From: Candidatus Sumerlaeota bacterium
GTDB taxonomy: Bacteria > Sumerlaeota > Sumerlaeia > Sumerlaeales > Sumerlaeaceae
Reading direction: 5' to 3'
Length of the DNA: 64,000 nt
Assembly (NCBI GenBank): GCA_026398535.1
Contig: JAPLSQ010000084.1
Location: 16,131 to 80,130, forward strand
The notes under the pieces are model-generated. The model did not search any database and had not been told where the DNA came from. It worked only from the letters and a program-made list of their open reading frames with translations. This document shows positions 27,661 to 38,700 of the stretch, in pieces (within the stretch, counting starts at the first letter, position 1; the number at the start of each line of letters is the position of its first letter). The translations under genes were made by a program, and so were the position numbers.

Positions 27661-29483
27661 GCGTCATTCTCCTTTGCGGCCGCGCCGCCGGTTTGCGATT
27701 GGATGATCCACAGCTTGTGGTAGTGTCCGCCGCGAGAGAGAAGCTGCTGGTGCGTGCCCGATTCGATGAGCCGCCCGTTGTCCATGACGAAAATTTGGTC
27801 CATGCGTGTCAGCTTTGTCAGATCGTGCGAGACGAGAATCGTCGTCCTGCCTTGTGCGGCTTCGAAGAGAGTCTCTGTCAGCGTGCGCTGGGCGGGCGGA
27901 TCAAGCAGGGAGGCGGGTTCGTCGAGCAGCAGGATGCTTGGATTGCCCACGACGCATCGCGCAACGGAGATTCGTTGTTTCTGACCGAGCGAAAGGTCGC
28001 CACCCTCGCCCAGTACGGCGTCATAACCATTGGGCAGGGAGCTGATCAGCTCGTCCAGCCGCGCGATTCTTGCCGCCTCCGCAAGCTGCTCATCAGACGC
28101 CCCCTTGGAACCGTAGATGATGTTATCGCGGATCGTGCGGTGGAAGAGCACCGGCTCCTGAAGCACGATGCCGATCTTTTGACGATATTCCCGGAGTCTG
28201 ACGTTGCGCAGATCAACATCGTCGATGAGCACGCGGCCCTGCTGCGGATCGTAGAATCGCAGGATCAGATTGAGTATTGTGGATTTTCCGCTGCCGGATT
28301 CGCCGACAAACGCCACCATGGAGCCGGGCTCGATGCGGAACGAGATGTCGCGCAGAACAGGTTTTTCGGGATCATAATGGAAGTTAACGCCGCGAAACTC
28401 GATGGCTCCGCGCAGGTTGTCCAGCGTGACCGTGTCTGCCGCGGCGGGTTCGCTCATGTGCTCTTTAAGGTCGAGCACACCGAGGACGCGCTCGGCGGCC
28501 ACCATGCGCAGGCGCATGTTCTGATAATAGGTGATAAGTATGCCCAGCGGAACGATGGCCTGCGCGATGTAAATGGTCAAAGCGCTCCACTCGCCCACGG
28601 TCATCTCGCCCGTCACCACCCAGTATCCGCAGAGCCCGATGATGGCGCCGGTGAGAACCCGCGGCATTTCCGAGGGCCAGACGAAAACAATCGTGACCTC
28701 TTTCACGAACCAGAAAAGCATGTTTGCCACGGAATACCTTGCCATGGCGATGAAGTACCGGAAACGTTCGCGGTGTCTGGCGGCGTGGGAATAAACGAGT
28801 GGAATGGAGGAGAGCGTTCGCTCGAGCTGGGTGGTGAGTTTCTGGCCGAGAAGGCGCTGCGACAAGTCGATGCGGCGGTAAAAATTGAAGATCAGCTGGC
28901 CGATGACGAACCACAGCGGGGTGATTGCGAAAGCGATGGCCACGGGCCGCCAGTCAAGGAAACACATGGCGAAAACGACCATGACGAACTGGTAGAAATA
29001 CTGCACCATGAACGGGAACTGGATTCCGACCATCTCGCTTGTGTCGAGCACATCAGTATCACAGAAGAAGATCTTGTCGCCCACGGTATTCCGGCGATGA
29101 TAGTTCATGTTGAGCCGCATCATGTTCGAGTAGAAACGGGGGCCGAGACGCGCGAGCACGCCGATGCGCAAATGGCCGTAGACTGCCGCGCGCAAAAGCA
29201 GAAGAACGCGGTCAAGGATCAGAGACCCGAACCCGACGAACGCGAGGATGACGAGCATGGCGATGTCGCGGCGGGGAAACGCCACGTCGATGATCATTTT
29301 TGTGCACAGCGGCGCGATGACCACGAGCACAGAACCGGCCAGCGGCGCGACAAAAAGAATGAGCAGCAATTCCACCCAATAGGACTTGAGGCAGGGCAGA
29401 TAGCGCAGAAAAACCTTGAGAAACCGCCCGATCGTCAGCGGAGGAAGAGATGGAAGGGCGGCGGATACGGCGGTTTCGGTCAT
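27657..29483 (-). CDS. ABC exporter half-transporter (partner of the downstream half-transporter)
   Basis: The ATG at 29483 (MTETAVSAALPSLPPLTIGR) gives 608 residues; the frame stays open to 29627 but that extension is not family-like. It has an exporter transmembrane domain with LLLILFVAPLAGSVLVVIAP as first helix, then an NBD with Walker A VGESGSGKST, signature LSLGQKQRISVARCV, Walker B ILLLDEPASLLDPPAQ and an intact H-loop (ILVSHDLTKL). The Q-loop and catalytic Glu are present, so this is probably the ATPase-competent half of a heterodimer with the neighbouring Tyr-switch protein. It is first in the operon; the exported substrate is unknown. Confidence 0.9.
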   Translation of the reverse strand: MTETAVSAALPSLPPLTIGRFLKVFLRYLPCLKSYWVELLLILFVAPLAGSVLVVIAPLCTKMIIDVAFPRRDIAMLVILAFVGFGSLILDRVLLLLRAAVYGHLRIGVLARLGPRFYSNMMRLNMNYHRRNTVGDKIFFCDTDVLDTSEMVGIQFPFMVQYFYQFVMVVFAMCFLDWRPVAIAFAITPLWFVIGQLIFNFYRRIDLSQRLLGQKLTTQLERTLSSIPLVYSHAARHRERFRYFIAMARYSVANMLFWFVKEVTIVFVWPSEMPRVLTGAIIGLCGYWVVTGEMTVGEWSALTIYIAQAIVPLGILITYYQNMRLRMVAAERVLGVLDLKEHMSEPAAADTVTLDNLRGAIEFRGVNFHYDPEKPVLRDISFRIEPGSMVAFVGESGSGKSTILNLILRFYDPQQGRVLIDDVDLRNVRLREYRQKIGIVLQEPVLFHRTIRDNIIYGSKGASDEQLAEAARIARLDELISSLPNGYDAVLGEGGDLSLGQKQRISVARCVVGNPSILLLDEPASLLDPPAQRTLTETLFEAAQGRTTILVSHDLTKLTRMDQIFVMDNGRLIESGTHQQLLSRGGHYHKLWIIQSQTGGAAAKENDA

Positions 29484-29651
29484 GCCAGGGAACGATTCAT
29501 TTGAGGGATTGGCCGATACAAATATGCGCCGAATTTTCCTTGGACCGCGCAAGTCATACTTGCGTCTTTCTCCATATAAAAGCTGTGTTGCCGCTGGAGA
29601 TGATGGGGCTGATATCTGATGCGCCAAAAATTGATGTCGTCAATTGAAGCA

Positions 29652-32600
29652 TCACCTGTATGCCGGCCACTCCGTGTTGGCGGCGCTGCCGCTCTTTGCG
29701 CGCAGGAAGGCTGACTCATCGGCATCGAGCACGGTGGTTATCGTCACGATGCCGCCGCCATGGTCGACGACATTGGATCCCGCTCGCGCGCCCACGATCT
29801 CAAAACGGATTGCTGACGGATTGTATGTGCAGTCAGCCGTGAGCGATGTTCTTTCGTTGACCAGTTGAAACGCGAGATCGCCCGTGATCGTTCCGCTTGC
29901 GCCGTCGGCGAGGAACGCGCTGCCGCTTGTGATGGTTTCGGCGGGGCTGTAACGGAGGGCGATGGTCTCGCCCGCGGCGGCGCTTACTTTGTTGATTTTC
30001 ACGCGATAATTTTGTCCCTCCGGCATGGCTTGGGGGGCGCTGATCCACACCCATTGCCCTGTGCGCGCGTGGTTGAACCATGTCTCGGCAATTTTGCTCC
30101 ATGTGCCGCTTGTTTCGCGTTCGAGCGTCATGCTGAGCTGGTTGTTTTTGCGGTTGAGATAAGGCATCACGGCGACCTGAAGCCCCACTTTGCTGAAAGG
30201 CGCCGGCGCCACGAAGGTTTGCCCGATGGAACCGGTTGAGGGCGCGTTGCAGGTTGACGGGCCGGGCGTTGGACCCATGACCTGGTCGCGCAGCGCGGCC
30301 GCGCTGAACGAGAAGAGCGACTGCCAGTAGCCAATGTTTTCGAACAAGAACGAGGTGTAATTCGATGGCACGCGCGGTCGCAGTTGCATCCCCCCGCCTG
30401 TCAGTTTGATGCCAAGATAGGAGACCGGCTGGTAGGCGGCCACAGTGCCGTTGCCCGGGAATATTTCGCGGAATCCCTCGAAATCGGCGATATTCGAGTT
30501 TGGGCCGAGGAAGAACCATCGTCCGCGTCCGCCGGGATCGTTGTATGTGCGCCCGCCGGTGAGGCGGTCGGGGTTGGCATAGCGCGCGAGGATGCGCTCG
30601 TTGCGTTCGTGCATGTTGTCGACGGAAAGGTATTGAGATCGCGTGAAGAGGTCGCGCGCGGCGGTGTCCAATCGGGCGCCGCCGTTGGTCAGCACCTGCA
30701 GGTAGGGTAGCGTTCCTGTGACATTATACCATGTCGAGTTTGCGCGGGTGTTCCATGGGGGCACGGCCTCCCAGATGGAATAAATGTCATTTGACCATGT
30801 GGTTCCGCCGTTGCCGCTCCATTTGCCGCGATCGAGCCACCACAGGATTGCCCGCGCGATATCGGGTGAAACCATTCCGCGCGACGCCGCCTCGAGATTG
30901 TTGTGGGTGAAACCGAAGTCGTGAATTGCGCCGTCCCAGTCCTGGCAGCCGTGGAACCGGTCGTAAGCCGCGCCGCCCTCGACCACCGTGTGCCAGTACT
31001 TGGCCTGGTATTTGGCATTGGCGAAATTCCACATGTCGCGATACTGGGTTTCCCTCGCGGTGTCGCCCAGCAGTTTGTGCAACTCGGCAAGCGCGTAACA
31101 GGCGTCGTTGTACCACAGGCCCGCGTAAGCGTCATAACCTCCGCCCGCTCCCTCGTAGTAGGAGTTGGGCATGCAGACGGCGTTGCGTCCCGAGCGTTGA
31201 TTGGGCACGTTGTATTCCGGGGTGGTCTGGTAATAAATCATTCCCGTGGCAGCCGCGCCCATGTAGTTGCGCATGTAGTCGAAGAGCGCCTTGAGGTCTG
31301 CATCAAGGCCGCCGTGATGCGGGCCGTTGTAAGCGTCACCGCCGGCGTAATTCGCGTCGATTTTCGTCCACCATACCACGCCGGGGCCGAAATACCGCGA
31401 CCAGCTGTCATCATCCGTCACTTCGAGGTAATATTTGCCGGTCGGCTGTGTTGACAGCGCCGTTAAGGCAATCTGTTGAGTTGTATTGGCTGGAATGGAG
31501 AATGCGGTTTGCGTGATTTGCGCGCCGCCATAACCGTTATACAGAGTCAATTTGCCGTGGTTTGCTTCGGTTGTTGACGGATTACCGAGCAAGGCTTTTA
31601 CGGTGGCAAAAGGCGCCGTCGCGGTGAATTCCTGTCCGAGGCTATGGCGTTTTGTGGGCGCTTTGGCGTCCATCCGCACGTCGCCCGATGCGAGAACATA
31701 ATCGAGGAAATCGGCGCCGTTCCCGCAGACGGGCTGGCTCTGGGCGCCGTTGGTGGAAACCCAGCGGGCGCGGCGCGAGAGCAGGATGTCCTTGCCGCCC
31801 GCAGCCATAATATAGCGCGCGATGGCTTGGATTCGCGCGCCGTTGATGTGCAGGTGGCGCAGATCGTAAGGCGCGTTGCCGGGCGGGACGTTCAGCAGTC
31901 CGCCCGCGCCATAATCAGGATAGCGCCCCCAAGCGTACTGGCAGCCGAAGTGCTCGAAGCGGTCATAGCCCATCCATGCCTGTTCGTTCAGAAAATCCTG
32001 GCGAAGCTTTTTGATGTACCATGAGCGCGGGTCGTCTAAAAGGTGCATTTCCGTGCCGATGACCCATTCTCCGCCGGGCGGAGTGCTGGGCCAGAAATAG
32101 ATGCCATTGCGCATGAACTCCGTCATCAGCCGGCTGATCGGAAGCGTTTTTCCTGTTGGGTCGAAGGTGATTTCGGTGTCGGGCGTGAAGACGGCTTTCG
32201 GCATGGTGAAGGCGTTGACGGGCACATCCCGCGCGCCCGCGGGCAGCACGGTGATCTCAAGCGGGCCGGTCATATTAGTGCCGGTGAAAGTCAGGCGGTC
32301 GGATTGCGGATTGTAGGAAAGGTATGTGGCGCCAGTCCACAATGTCTCTATGTCCCAGTTCTGCGCGCGGTCGGATTGCATAAGCAGACGCGAACCGTCC
32401 TGTATGTTCAGAGTGAGAAAATAATTGCCGGTGGGCAGGCGTTTGAAATGCTCAATGCGCGTTGTGTGGCCGCTGCTGCCCACAAAGCAGCGGAAAGGCA
32501 GAGTAAGCGCCGATGCGCCCGCGGTGTCGGTGTCGTGGGGATAATTGAGGTGGGTGTCGGCGTCGTAGTAACCATCTTTAAGGAATGGCAGATCCCACAT

Positions 32601-32900
32601 GAATGTGTTGCCGCCGGTGATGGTCAGTATGTTGGCCGACAGCGTGGCGGTGGTGACGTTGCGGATGCCCGCGCCGGTCACCGTTTCCATGCCATAGGCG
32701 CCTGATCCGCTGGCATCAAAACGCAGTGAGGTGATGGCATTGCCGCTCTTGTTCAGGGACATGTATCCGTTCTGAAGTGTCTGGGCGCGTCCAGCATCAT
32801 GAAAGGCCAGGCATACGCAGACAACCAGTGCGGTGCACAAGGCGTTCCTGGATGAAATGAACATAGGGCGATTTCGCAACCGGGACATTTTACATGTCAT
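29652..32900 (-). CDS. Large secreted glycosidase-like protein, paralogue A
   Basis: About 1,082 residues from the ATG at 32900; a GTG at 32912 and an ATG at 32888 are alternatives. A signal peptide (LCTALVVCVCLAFHDAGRAQ) targets it to the periplasm or exterior. An N-terminal beta region contains MWDLPFLKDGYYDADTHLNY; an all-helical core of six-hairpin glycosidase type (residues ~500-880) has GCQDWDGAIHDFGFTHNNLE and NPDRLTGGRTYNDPGGRGRW. Two beta modules with the pattern GQxFxAxxPFxK lie near residues 420 and 890. It is about half-identical by eye to paralogue C. The carbohydrate target is not deducible; family placement is by fold pattern and motif only. Confidence 0.75.
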   Translation of the reverse strand: MTCKMSRLRNRPMFISSRNALCTALVVCVCLAFHDAGRAQTLQNGYMSLNKSGNAITSLRFDASGSGAYGMETVTGAGIRNVTTATLSANILTITGGNTFMWDLPFLKDGYYDADTHLNYPHDTDTAGASALTLPFRCFVGSSGHTTRIEHFKRLPTGNYFLTLNIQDGSRLLMQSDRAQNWDIETLWTGATYLSYNPQSDRLTFTGTNMTGPLEITVLPAGARDVPVNAFTMPKAVFTPDTEITFDPTGKTLPISRLMTEFMRNGIYFWPSTPPGGEWVIGTEMHLLDDPRSWYIKKLRQDFLNEQAWMGYDRFEHFGCQYAWGRYPDYGAGGLLNVPPGNAPYDLRHLHINGARIQAIARYIMAAGGKDILLSRRARWVSTNGAQSQPVCGNGADFLDYVLASGDVRMDAKAPTKRHSLGQEFTATAPFATVKALLGNPSTTEANHGKLTLYNGYGGAQITQTAFSIPANTTQQIALTALSTQPTGKYYLEVTDDDSWSRYFGPGVVWWTKIDANYAGGDAYNGPHHGGLDADLKALFDYMRNYMGAAATGMIYYQTTPEYNVPNQRSGRNAVCMPNSYYEGAGGGYDAYAGLWYNDACYALAELHKLLGDTARETQYRDMWNFANAKYQAKYWHTVVEGGAAYDRFHGCQDWDGAIHDFGFTHNNLEAASRGMVSPDIARAILWWLDRGKWSGNGGTTWSNDIYSIWEAVPPWNTRANSTWYNVTGTLPYLQVLTNGGARLDTAARDLFTRSQYLSVDNMHERNERILARYANPDRLTGGRTYNDPGGRGRWFFLGPNSNIADFEGFREIFPGNGTVAAYQPVSYLGIKLTGGGMQLRPRVPSNYTSFLFENIGYWQSLFSFSAAALRDQVMGPTPGPSTCNAPSTGSIGQTFVAPAPFSKVGLQVAVMPYLNRKNNQLSMTLERETSGTWSKIAETWFNHARTGQWVWISAPQAMPEGQNYRVKINKVSAAAGETIALRYSPAETITSGSAFLADGASGTITGDLAFQLVNERTSLTADCTYNPSAIRFEIVGARAGSNVVDHGGGIVTITTVLDADESAFLRAKSGSAANTEWPAYR

Positions 32901-33040
32901 CTTTATTGTCACACATCATTATTTATATTATGTTATTATGCGCGCTGGCATGGAGCCTGATGATATATGCTGATTCATTAAGGGTACCGTATAAACTTGA
33001 TGTGTGTGGCGCGTTTCTTTGAGTGCGCAAGCTGCCGCAG

Positions 33041-35716
33041 TCAAAAATCAAGTTGTTTGGCACGAGCATCGAGTTGTTCAAAGGCGGATGATACGATGCA
33101 ATCGTTTCTTTGCAGGTAAATGCCTGTATTCGCGCAACACGTCTCCATGGTTTTGCCTTCGGTGAGAGCGATTCGGCCGCTGGAACAGGACAGGCGGAAT
33201 GAATGCCGATTTGAGCTGGAGATCAACCTGACACGGATCATGGTCGAATTCCCATCGTTCTCGGCCTCGATGTCGAAGATGGCGCCCGCGTAATGGAGGT
33301 TGTGAATGCCGGCGCGTTCCAGGCGCGAGGGCAGGCGCGGACGGATCATCAGGCCCGCGGGTTCCGGCGAGATGCCAAGAAATCCGTAAAGGAAGGCGTT
33401 GGGCGCCAGCCCGGCTTCGGGGAACACGACCGACACGCCGACCTGATAGCCGTCAACCTCGCCGCGGCACAGGGGATTGCCGCCGCAGAGTTTGTCGGGC
33501 ATCTGGTAGCGTTGCAGTATTTCTTTGTAGCGCTTGAATGCGTTGTCGGGGCCGAGGAACCGCAGGCGCGCGAGGATGTCGTAATAGGATGAGAACAGGA
33601 ATGCCCCGCCGTTCTGAAATCCGAGTCCGAATCCGATGTCGCCGGGCCATTCCTTGTCGCCGCCGAGATACCACCACCCCTTGATGTCGAGCGTGTTGGC
33701 CCGCGGCGCGGCGCGGAAAATGTAGGCGTCGCGTTTCCCGGTGGCCGTCGGCTGGTTTTCGATCCAGTCATAGATACGCGCGGCTTGATCCTTGTCCGCA
33801 AGCCCCGCCGTCATTGCCAGCAGGTTTACTGATGTGAAGCCAAAATCCCAACGGCGTCCCTCAGCATCGATGCATCCGATGTAACGGCCGGCGGCGTCAT
33901 CCCAGAAGTGGTTGTTGTAACTCTCGCGCAGTTCGGTGCGTTTTCGGATCAGGTTTTCGGAAGCGGATTGGCCGCCATACATGGCCTCGAGCGCCGCCAT
34001 CGCCCCGAGCGCCTTGTAAAGCATGGCGTTGTTGATGGCGCACTTGTAGCCGAATGGCAGGCAGTCATACTCCGTCGAGGGCATGCTGTCAGGTGTACCG
34101 CGATGGTGCGGCTCGGTGATGACCATGAGGCCGTCCAGCCATTGCGTGTCGCGCGAGCCGAGACAGAATTCCATCGCGCGGCGCAGATTGGGCATGAGCT
34201 TGCGCGCCGTGTTGTTGTCGCGCGTCCACATCGCGTAAAGCCACGATGCGACGATGAATGTGGTGTTTGTGGTGTAGTGACGGCGCGCGCGCGCGCTCAT
34301 GCCGTAGCGCATTCCATGCGGATAGCCTCCGCCATAGCGCATCGCCCACACATAGCCGTCGCGGCTGAGCTTGACCCTGCCCAGCGATTCGCGGAAGCGG
34401 TCAACTCGCGGCGGGCCGACCCAGCAGCTCTGCCGGCCGATCCATTCAAGCCATTCGCCACCCGCGCTGCCGTCACCCATGCCGAAGGAACGTTCGCAGA
34501 AAAACGAGTTCTGGATTTTTTCAATGCGCTTGTTCGAACAGGTGAACCGCGGGCAATTGGGGCGGGGCTCATGTTGGCGCGGCAGGAATTCGATGTCGAG
34601 ACGCGCCCCGGCGAACCGCATGAGCATCGTGCTGGTTGTCAGCGGCCAGGGGCATGTCTCGTCATATTCGCTGAAACGCATGTCGAGCGCACCGGCCCCC
34701 TCGGCGCGCAGCCAGCGCGCGCCTGCAAATGCGGGACGGTTGCGCGGACTTTGATACGCGGGCCACGCCACGGGAAAGCGCTTGAACTGCTCGATGGGAA
34801 CATACTGATCTTTGTCAGTAGTGAAGCGGGTGAAGATGATGTTCGCGCGCGATGAAAATCCGTAGCCATCCGGTTCCCATGGCGCCGCGACCTCGAATCC
34901 AAGGGCTGTTGAGCCTTTGAATGGTTGCATTGCGCATCCGTGCGGTTGACGGGCAGACGCCTGGCGTTCCCGTTCATCATCGAGCATCTCAAGGTGCAGA
35001 ACGGGTCCGTCGAGAGTGACGCGGCAATCGCGCACGACGGTTTCCTCGACATGGCGCGCGGTCAGAAACATGAAATCCTGGCCGGGCATGGGTTTGCCGT
35101 TCATGTGGGCGCAGCCGCCCGGATACACATCCGTCAGTGCGCACCACCATCGGATATCGCCGCGCGGTTCACTGACCTCGATGAAATATCGGCCGGCGGG
35201 CCAGCGGCGGTCTTGCAGAAACGCCCAGATCGTGGGGAAATCGGGGGCATCCGCGCCTTTGACTTCTTTTGTGGCAAGGACCGCGCCTGATGGTCCCGCG
35301 CGTCTGAGTGTGACGCGGAATGACGTGTCGGACATCGCTCCCGCCGCATAAACGTAAACGCCCGCCTTGTGAAACGGGGCATCTGCGATGAAGCTCTGTC
35401 CCGCGACATCACCCGGTTTCAAATGCCGCGCCGTATCCGGCCAAGTGTAGATGGGAACGTCCGGGTAAATTTCAGTGTCTGTTCCGGAAAAGACATCCTC
35501 GCCAAGAATCATGCGCGTTTTTTTAAACATAGCCGTGTGGGGAGAATCGATCAACAGACGCTGGGACTCGCGCGGTTTCAGCCCGATGGGGGCAAGGTGA
35601 AGAAGTCCGGTTGCGTGATAATTTGAGCGCCCTTTGGGATCGGCGGCGATCTCAACCGCCCGCCCTTGTGACAAGGACACCCTGATATAACCATTTTCCA
35701 TGATAGGGTGCTTCAT
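33041..35716 (-). CDS. Large glycosidase-like protein, divergent paralogue B without signal peptide
   Basis: The ATG at 35716 has an ideal AAGGA 8 nt upstream and gives 891 residues; a GTG at 35758 overlaps the preceding stop but lacks such a site. No signal peptide is seen (MKHPIMENGYIRVSLSQGRA), so it may act inside the cell on imported products. Near residue 100 it has the shared module AGQSFIADAPFHKAGVYVYA. The helical core has WDFGFTSVNLLAMTAGLADK, matching the DFGFTxxNLEAAxRG motif of its neighbours, plus FPEAGLAPNAFLYGFLGISP and MIRPRLPSRLERAGIHNLHY. It is the most divergent of the three and probably cotranscribed with paralogue C. Confidence 0.7.
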   Translation of the reverse strand: MKHPIMENGYIRVSLSQGRAVEIAADPKGRSNYHATGLLHLAPIGLKPRESQRLLIDSPHTAMFKKTRMILGEDVFSGTDTEIYPDVPIYTWPDTARHLKPGDVAGQSFIADAPFHKAGVYVYAAGAMSDTSFRVTLRRAGPSGAVLATKEVKGADAPDFPTIWAFLQDRRWPAGRYFIEVSEPRGDIRWWCALTDVYPGGCAHMNGKPMPGQDFMFLTARHVEETVVRDCRVTLDGPVLHLEMLDDERERQASARQPHGCAMQPFKGSTALGFEVAAPWEPDGYGFSSRANIIFTRFTTDKDQYVPIEQFKRFPVAWPAYQSPRNRPAFAGARWLRAEGAGALDMRFSEYDETCPWPLTTSTMLMRFAGARLDIEFLPRQHEPRPNCPRFTCSNKRIEKIQNSFFCERSFGMGDGSAGGEWLEWIGRQSCWVGPPRVDRFRESLGRVKLSRDGYVWAMRYGGGYPHGMRYGMSARARRHYTTNTTFIVASWLYAMWTRDNNTARKLMPNLRRAMEFCLGSRDTQWLDGLMVITEPHHRGTPDSMPSTEYDCLPFGYKCAINNAMLYKALGAMAALEAMYGGQSASENLIRKRTELRESYNNHFWDDAAGRYIGCIDAEGRRWDFGFTSVNLLAMTAGLADKDQAARIYDWIENQPTATGKRDAYIFRAAPRANTLDIKGWWYLGGDKEWPGDIGFGLGFQNGGAFLFSSYYDILARLRFLGPDNAFKRYKEILQRYQMPDKLCGGNPLCRGEVDGYQVGVSVVFPEAGLAPNAFLYGFLGISPEPAGLMIRPRLPSRLERAGIHNLHYAGAIFDIEAENDGNSTMIRVRLISSSNRHSFRLSCSSGRIALTEGKTMETCCANTGIYLQRNDCIVSSAFEQLDARAKQLDF

Positions 35717-35754
35717 CTGCGATGTCCTTCCGTTGCGGCTTGTGCCAACTGCTT

Positions 35755-38700
35755 TCACCGAAACACTTCCGTGGTCAGCCGCACGCGCTGTCCGGGATCC
35801 ATAACGGCGCGCATGGTGTTGCCCGGGACGGGCTTTCCTGAATCATCAACAAGCTGGAACTGGCGTCCTTTGGGATTAAAGCCGACCGTAATCGTCAGGG
35901 CTGTTTTTTCTGCGGCGAGGCGCAACATGGGCAGACCGTGGTCGTCGAGCGCCACATTGACGGTTTCGCCCTCGCGCGCATCCAGATCATAGACGGACAA
36001 GCGATATTTTTTGCCCGGATCGAGCCATTTCTCAGCTCCCACCCACTGCCATTCGCCATCCTGCACATGGTTGCGCCACGTTTCCACGATCCGGCTCCAC
36101 GAGCCGTCGTCGAGAAGCTGGTCGAGCGCGAGGGTCATCTGCGCGTCATGGCGCGTCTTGAATGGTTTGACGGCGGCCTTCACGCCCGCCTTGTTGAATC
36201 GCGCGGGCGCCGTGAAAACGCATGTGAGCGGCAGGGATGTTTCAACGGATTGCGGTTCGATGAAATCGCGTTGCGCCTCGATGACAAAATCCAGCGTAGC
36301 GCCGGCGTAACCGATGTTCTGAAGCGTGATGCGGTTCAATTCCGAAGGCGCCCTTGGTCTGAGCCATAATCCCTTTGTCGAAAATTCCATGCCGAGATAA
36401 GCCATGATTTCCGCAGGCGCGATGTCGCCGTTTGTCGGGAAGATTTCACGGAATCCCTCGATATCGGCCCTGTCCTTGTCTGGTTCGCCGAAGTGCCAGC
36501 GTCCGCGCCCGCCCGGATCATCGAAGGTGCGTCCGCCTGTCAGGCGGTCGGGGTTTGCAAAGCGCGCCAGCACCTGCTTGTTGCGCTCGTGCATGTTGTC
36601 GGGTGAAAGATACCGGGCTCGAAGCACAAGCTCGCGTGCCGTCGGATTAAGGCGTGTTCCGCCATTGGCAACAACCTCCATGTAGGAAAGCGTGCCCGTT
36701 ATATTGAGCCATGTCGTGTTGCCAATCGTGTTGAATGGCGGCGCGATCTGCCAGACGGAATAGATGTGCTTGTTCCAGTTTGAAATGAGTTGCGGGTAGG
36801 CGCCGCCGTCGGGCGACCAGAATCCGCGGTCGAGCCACCACAGGATTTTCCGCGCCTGTTCGCGAGTGGAAATGCCGCGCGCCGCGGCCTCAAGGTTGTA
36901 ATAGGTGAAGCCGTAATCGTGGACAACGCCATCCCAGTCCTGGCAGGCGAAATAACGGCTGAACTTGCGCCCGTTTTCCGTGACTGTGTACCAGTATTTT
37001 TGATTGTAGGCGTCGTCGGCCAGCCGCGCGTATTCACGGTAACGCTCGACCTCCTTGTCTTGTTTCACCAGCTCGCACAATTCGGCCAGTGACTTGCATG
37101 CCGCGTTGTACCATATTCCCTCGAAAGCATCGTACCCGCCGCCGAGCGACTCCCAGAATGAGTTTTGCATCGAGACCCCCGGGCGGCCCGATTTCTGGCC
37201 GGCAACGTTGTACTCGGGCGAATTGATGTAGTAGGCCAGGTTCTCGCGCTCGGCGCCCATGTTCTTGCGCATGTATTCGACGAGGAGTTTCAGGCGGTCG
37301 AGCACGCTGCCTTGGAACGGGCCGCTCGTAGCCTCGCCGGCGGCGTATTTTGTCTCAGGGTCCGTCCACCAACAGATGCCCGGGCCGAAGTAACGCTTGC
37401 CGCTGTCGTTGTCGGTGATTTCCACGAAATAAGTTCCTGGCTCATATTCCCGCGACAATTCGAGTGTGACAGTGTGATCCGCCTCGCCATGTTTCAGGAC
37501 AATCGGGAATTTCTGGAGTTCAGCGCCGCCAATACCTTTTCTGAGGATGGCCGCGCCTTCCGCCTGTTCCTTTGGCTTTGCGTCCGTACCGAGACGGATC
37601 ATGATCTTGCGGAATGGTTTTGCGGCGGTGAAAGACTGTCCCAGCGAGTGCACAATTTCAGGCGGCCGCTTGTCGAGCCGCACATCTCCGGCAGCCAGCA
37701 CGAAATCGCGCACCATGGCGGCCGGGCTGCTTGTCGCCGCGCCGATGCCGCAAAGGGGCTGCGGCTCGTTGCCGTCAGTGGCCAGCCAGCGCGCGCGCTT
37801 CGCGCTCAGAAAGTCGGTGTCGCCCGTGGCCAGAACGTAGCTGGCGATCGTCTGAACCCATTGCCCGTTGAGGTGGAGCATCCGCATGTCATAGGGCGCG
37901 TTGCCCGGCGGCACATTCAAAAGCCCGCCCGCGCCGTAATCAGGCATGCGCTCCCATGCGTACATGCAGCCAAAGTGCTCGAACCGGTCGTAGCCGATAA
38001 ACCCGAGCTGGTATAACAATTGGAAGCGGAGTTTGCGCAGATGCCATGACCGAGGATCGTTGAGCATGTGTGTCTCGGCGGCGCCCAATCCCCAGTCGCC
38101 GCCGCACGTCACGCGCGGCGGCCAGTAGACGGCCATTTGCAGGAAATCGTTCAAAAGCGCGCTTGCGGACGCCCTCTTGCCGGTGGGCTCAAAACACACA
38201 ACCGGATCGGGTTCAAATGACACTTTTGGGAATAGCATGTTGCCGCCGGGGATTTCCTCTTTGCCGCGCGGCATTACCTCGATGGTGACGGGTTTGCCGG
38301 ATGTTTTGCTCTTAAACGTGAGCGCGCTGTCGCTGATTTCATAGACAACTTGTGTCTGACCAGGCCAGGTCACCTTGAGATCGTAATTCTGCGTCACATC
38401 GCCGCGGAAAAGAATCTGGCTGCCGTCGTCGATGTTGAAATCGAGAAAATAAACGCCTTTGGGCAGGCGCTTGAAATGCTCGACGAAAACTGTCTGCCCG
38501 GCGCTGGTCACGAACTTGCGGAAAGGCAGAATGAGCGGATAGGCGTCGGCGGTTGTTTTGGGCGAGGGATAGTTGATGTGCGTGTCGGCATCGTAGTAGC
38601 CGGTGCGGTCAAAAGGAATGCTCCATGTGAACTCACTGCCGGCGGGTTCGATAATCAGTGTCCGCCCGTTGGCGCGAGCGGACGTCACGGGGCCGATTCC

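Noticed and set aside
27648..29504. Open frame of ~618 codons on the plus strand opposite the ABC exporter gene
   Set aside because: The minus-strand frame has Walker A, signature, Walker B and overlaps typical of an operon.
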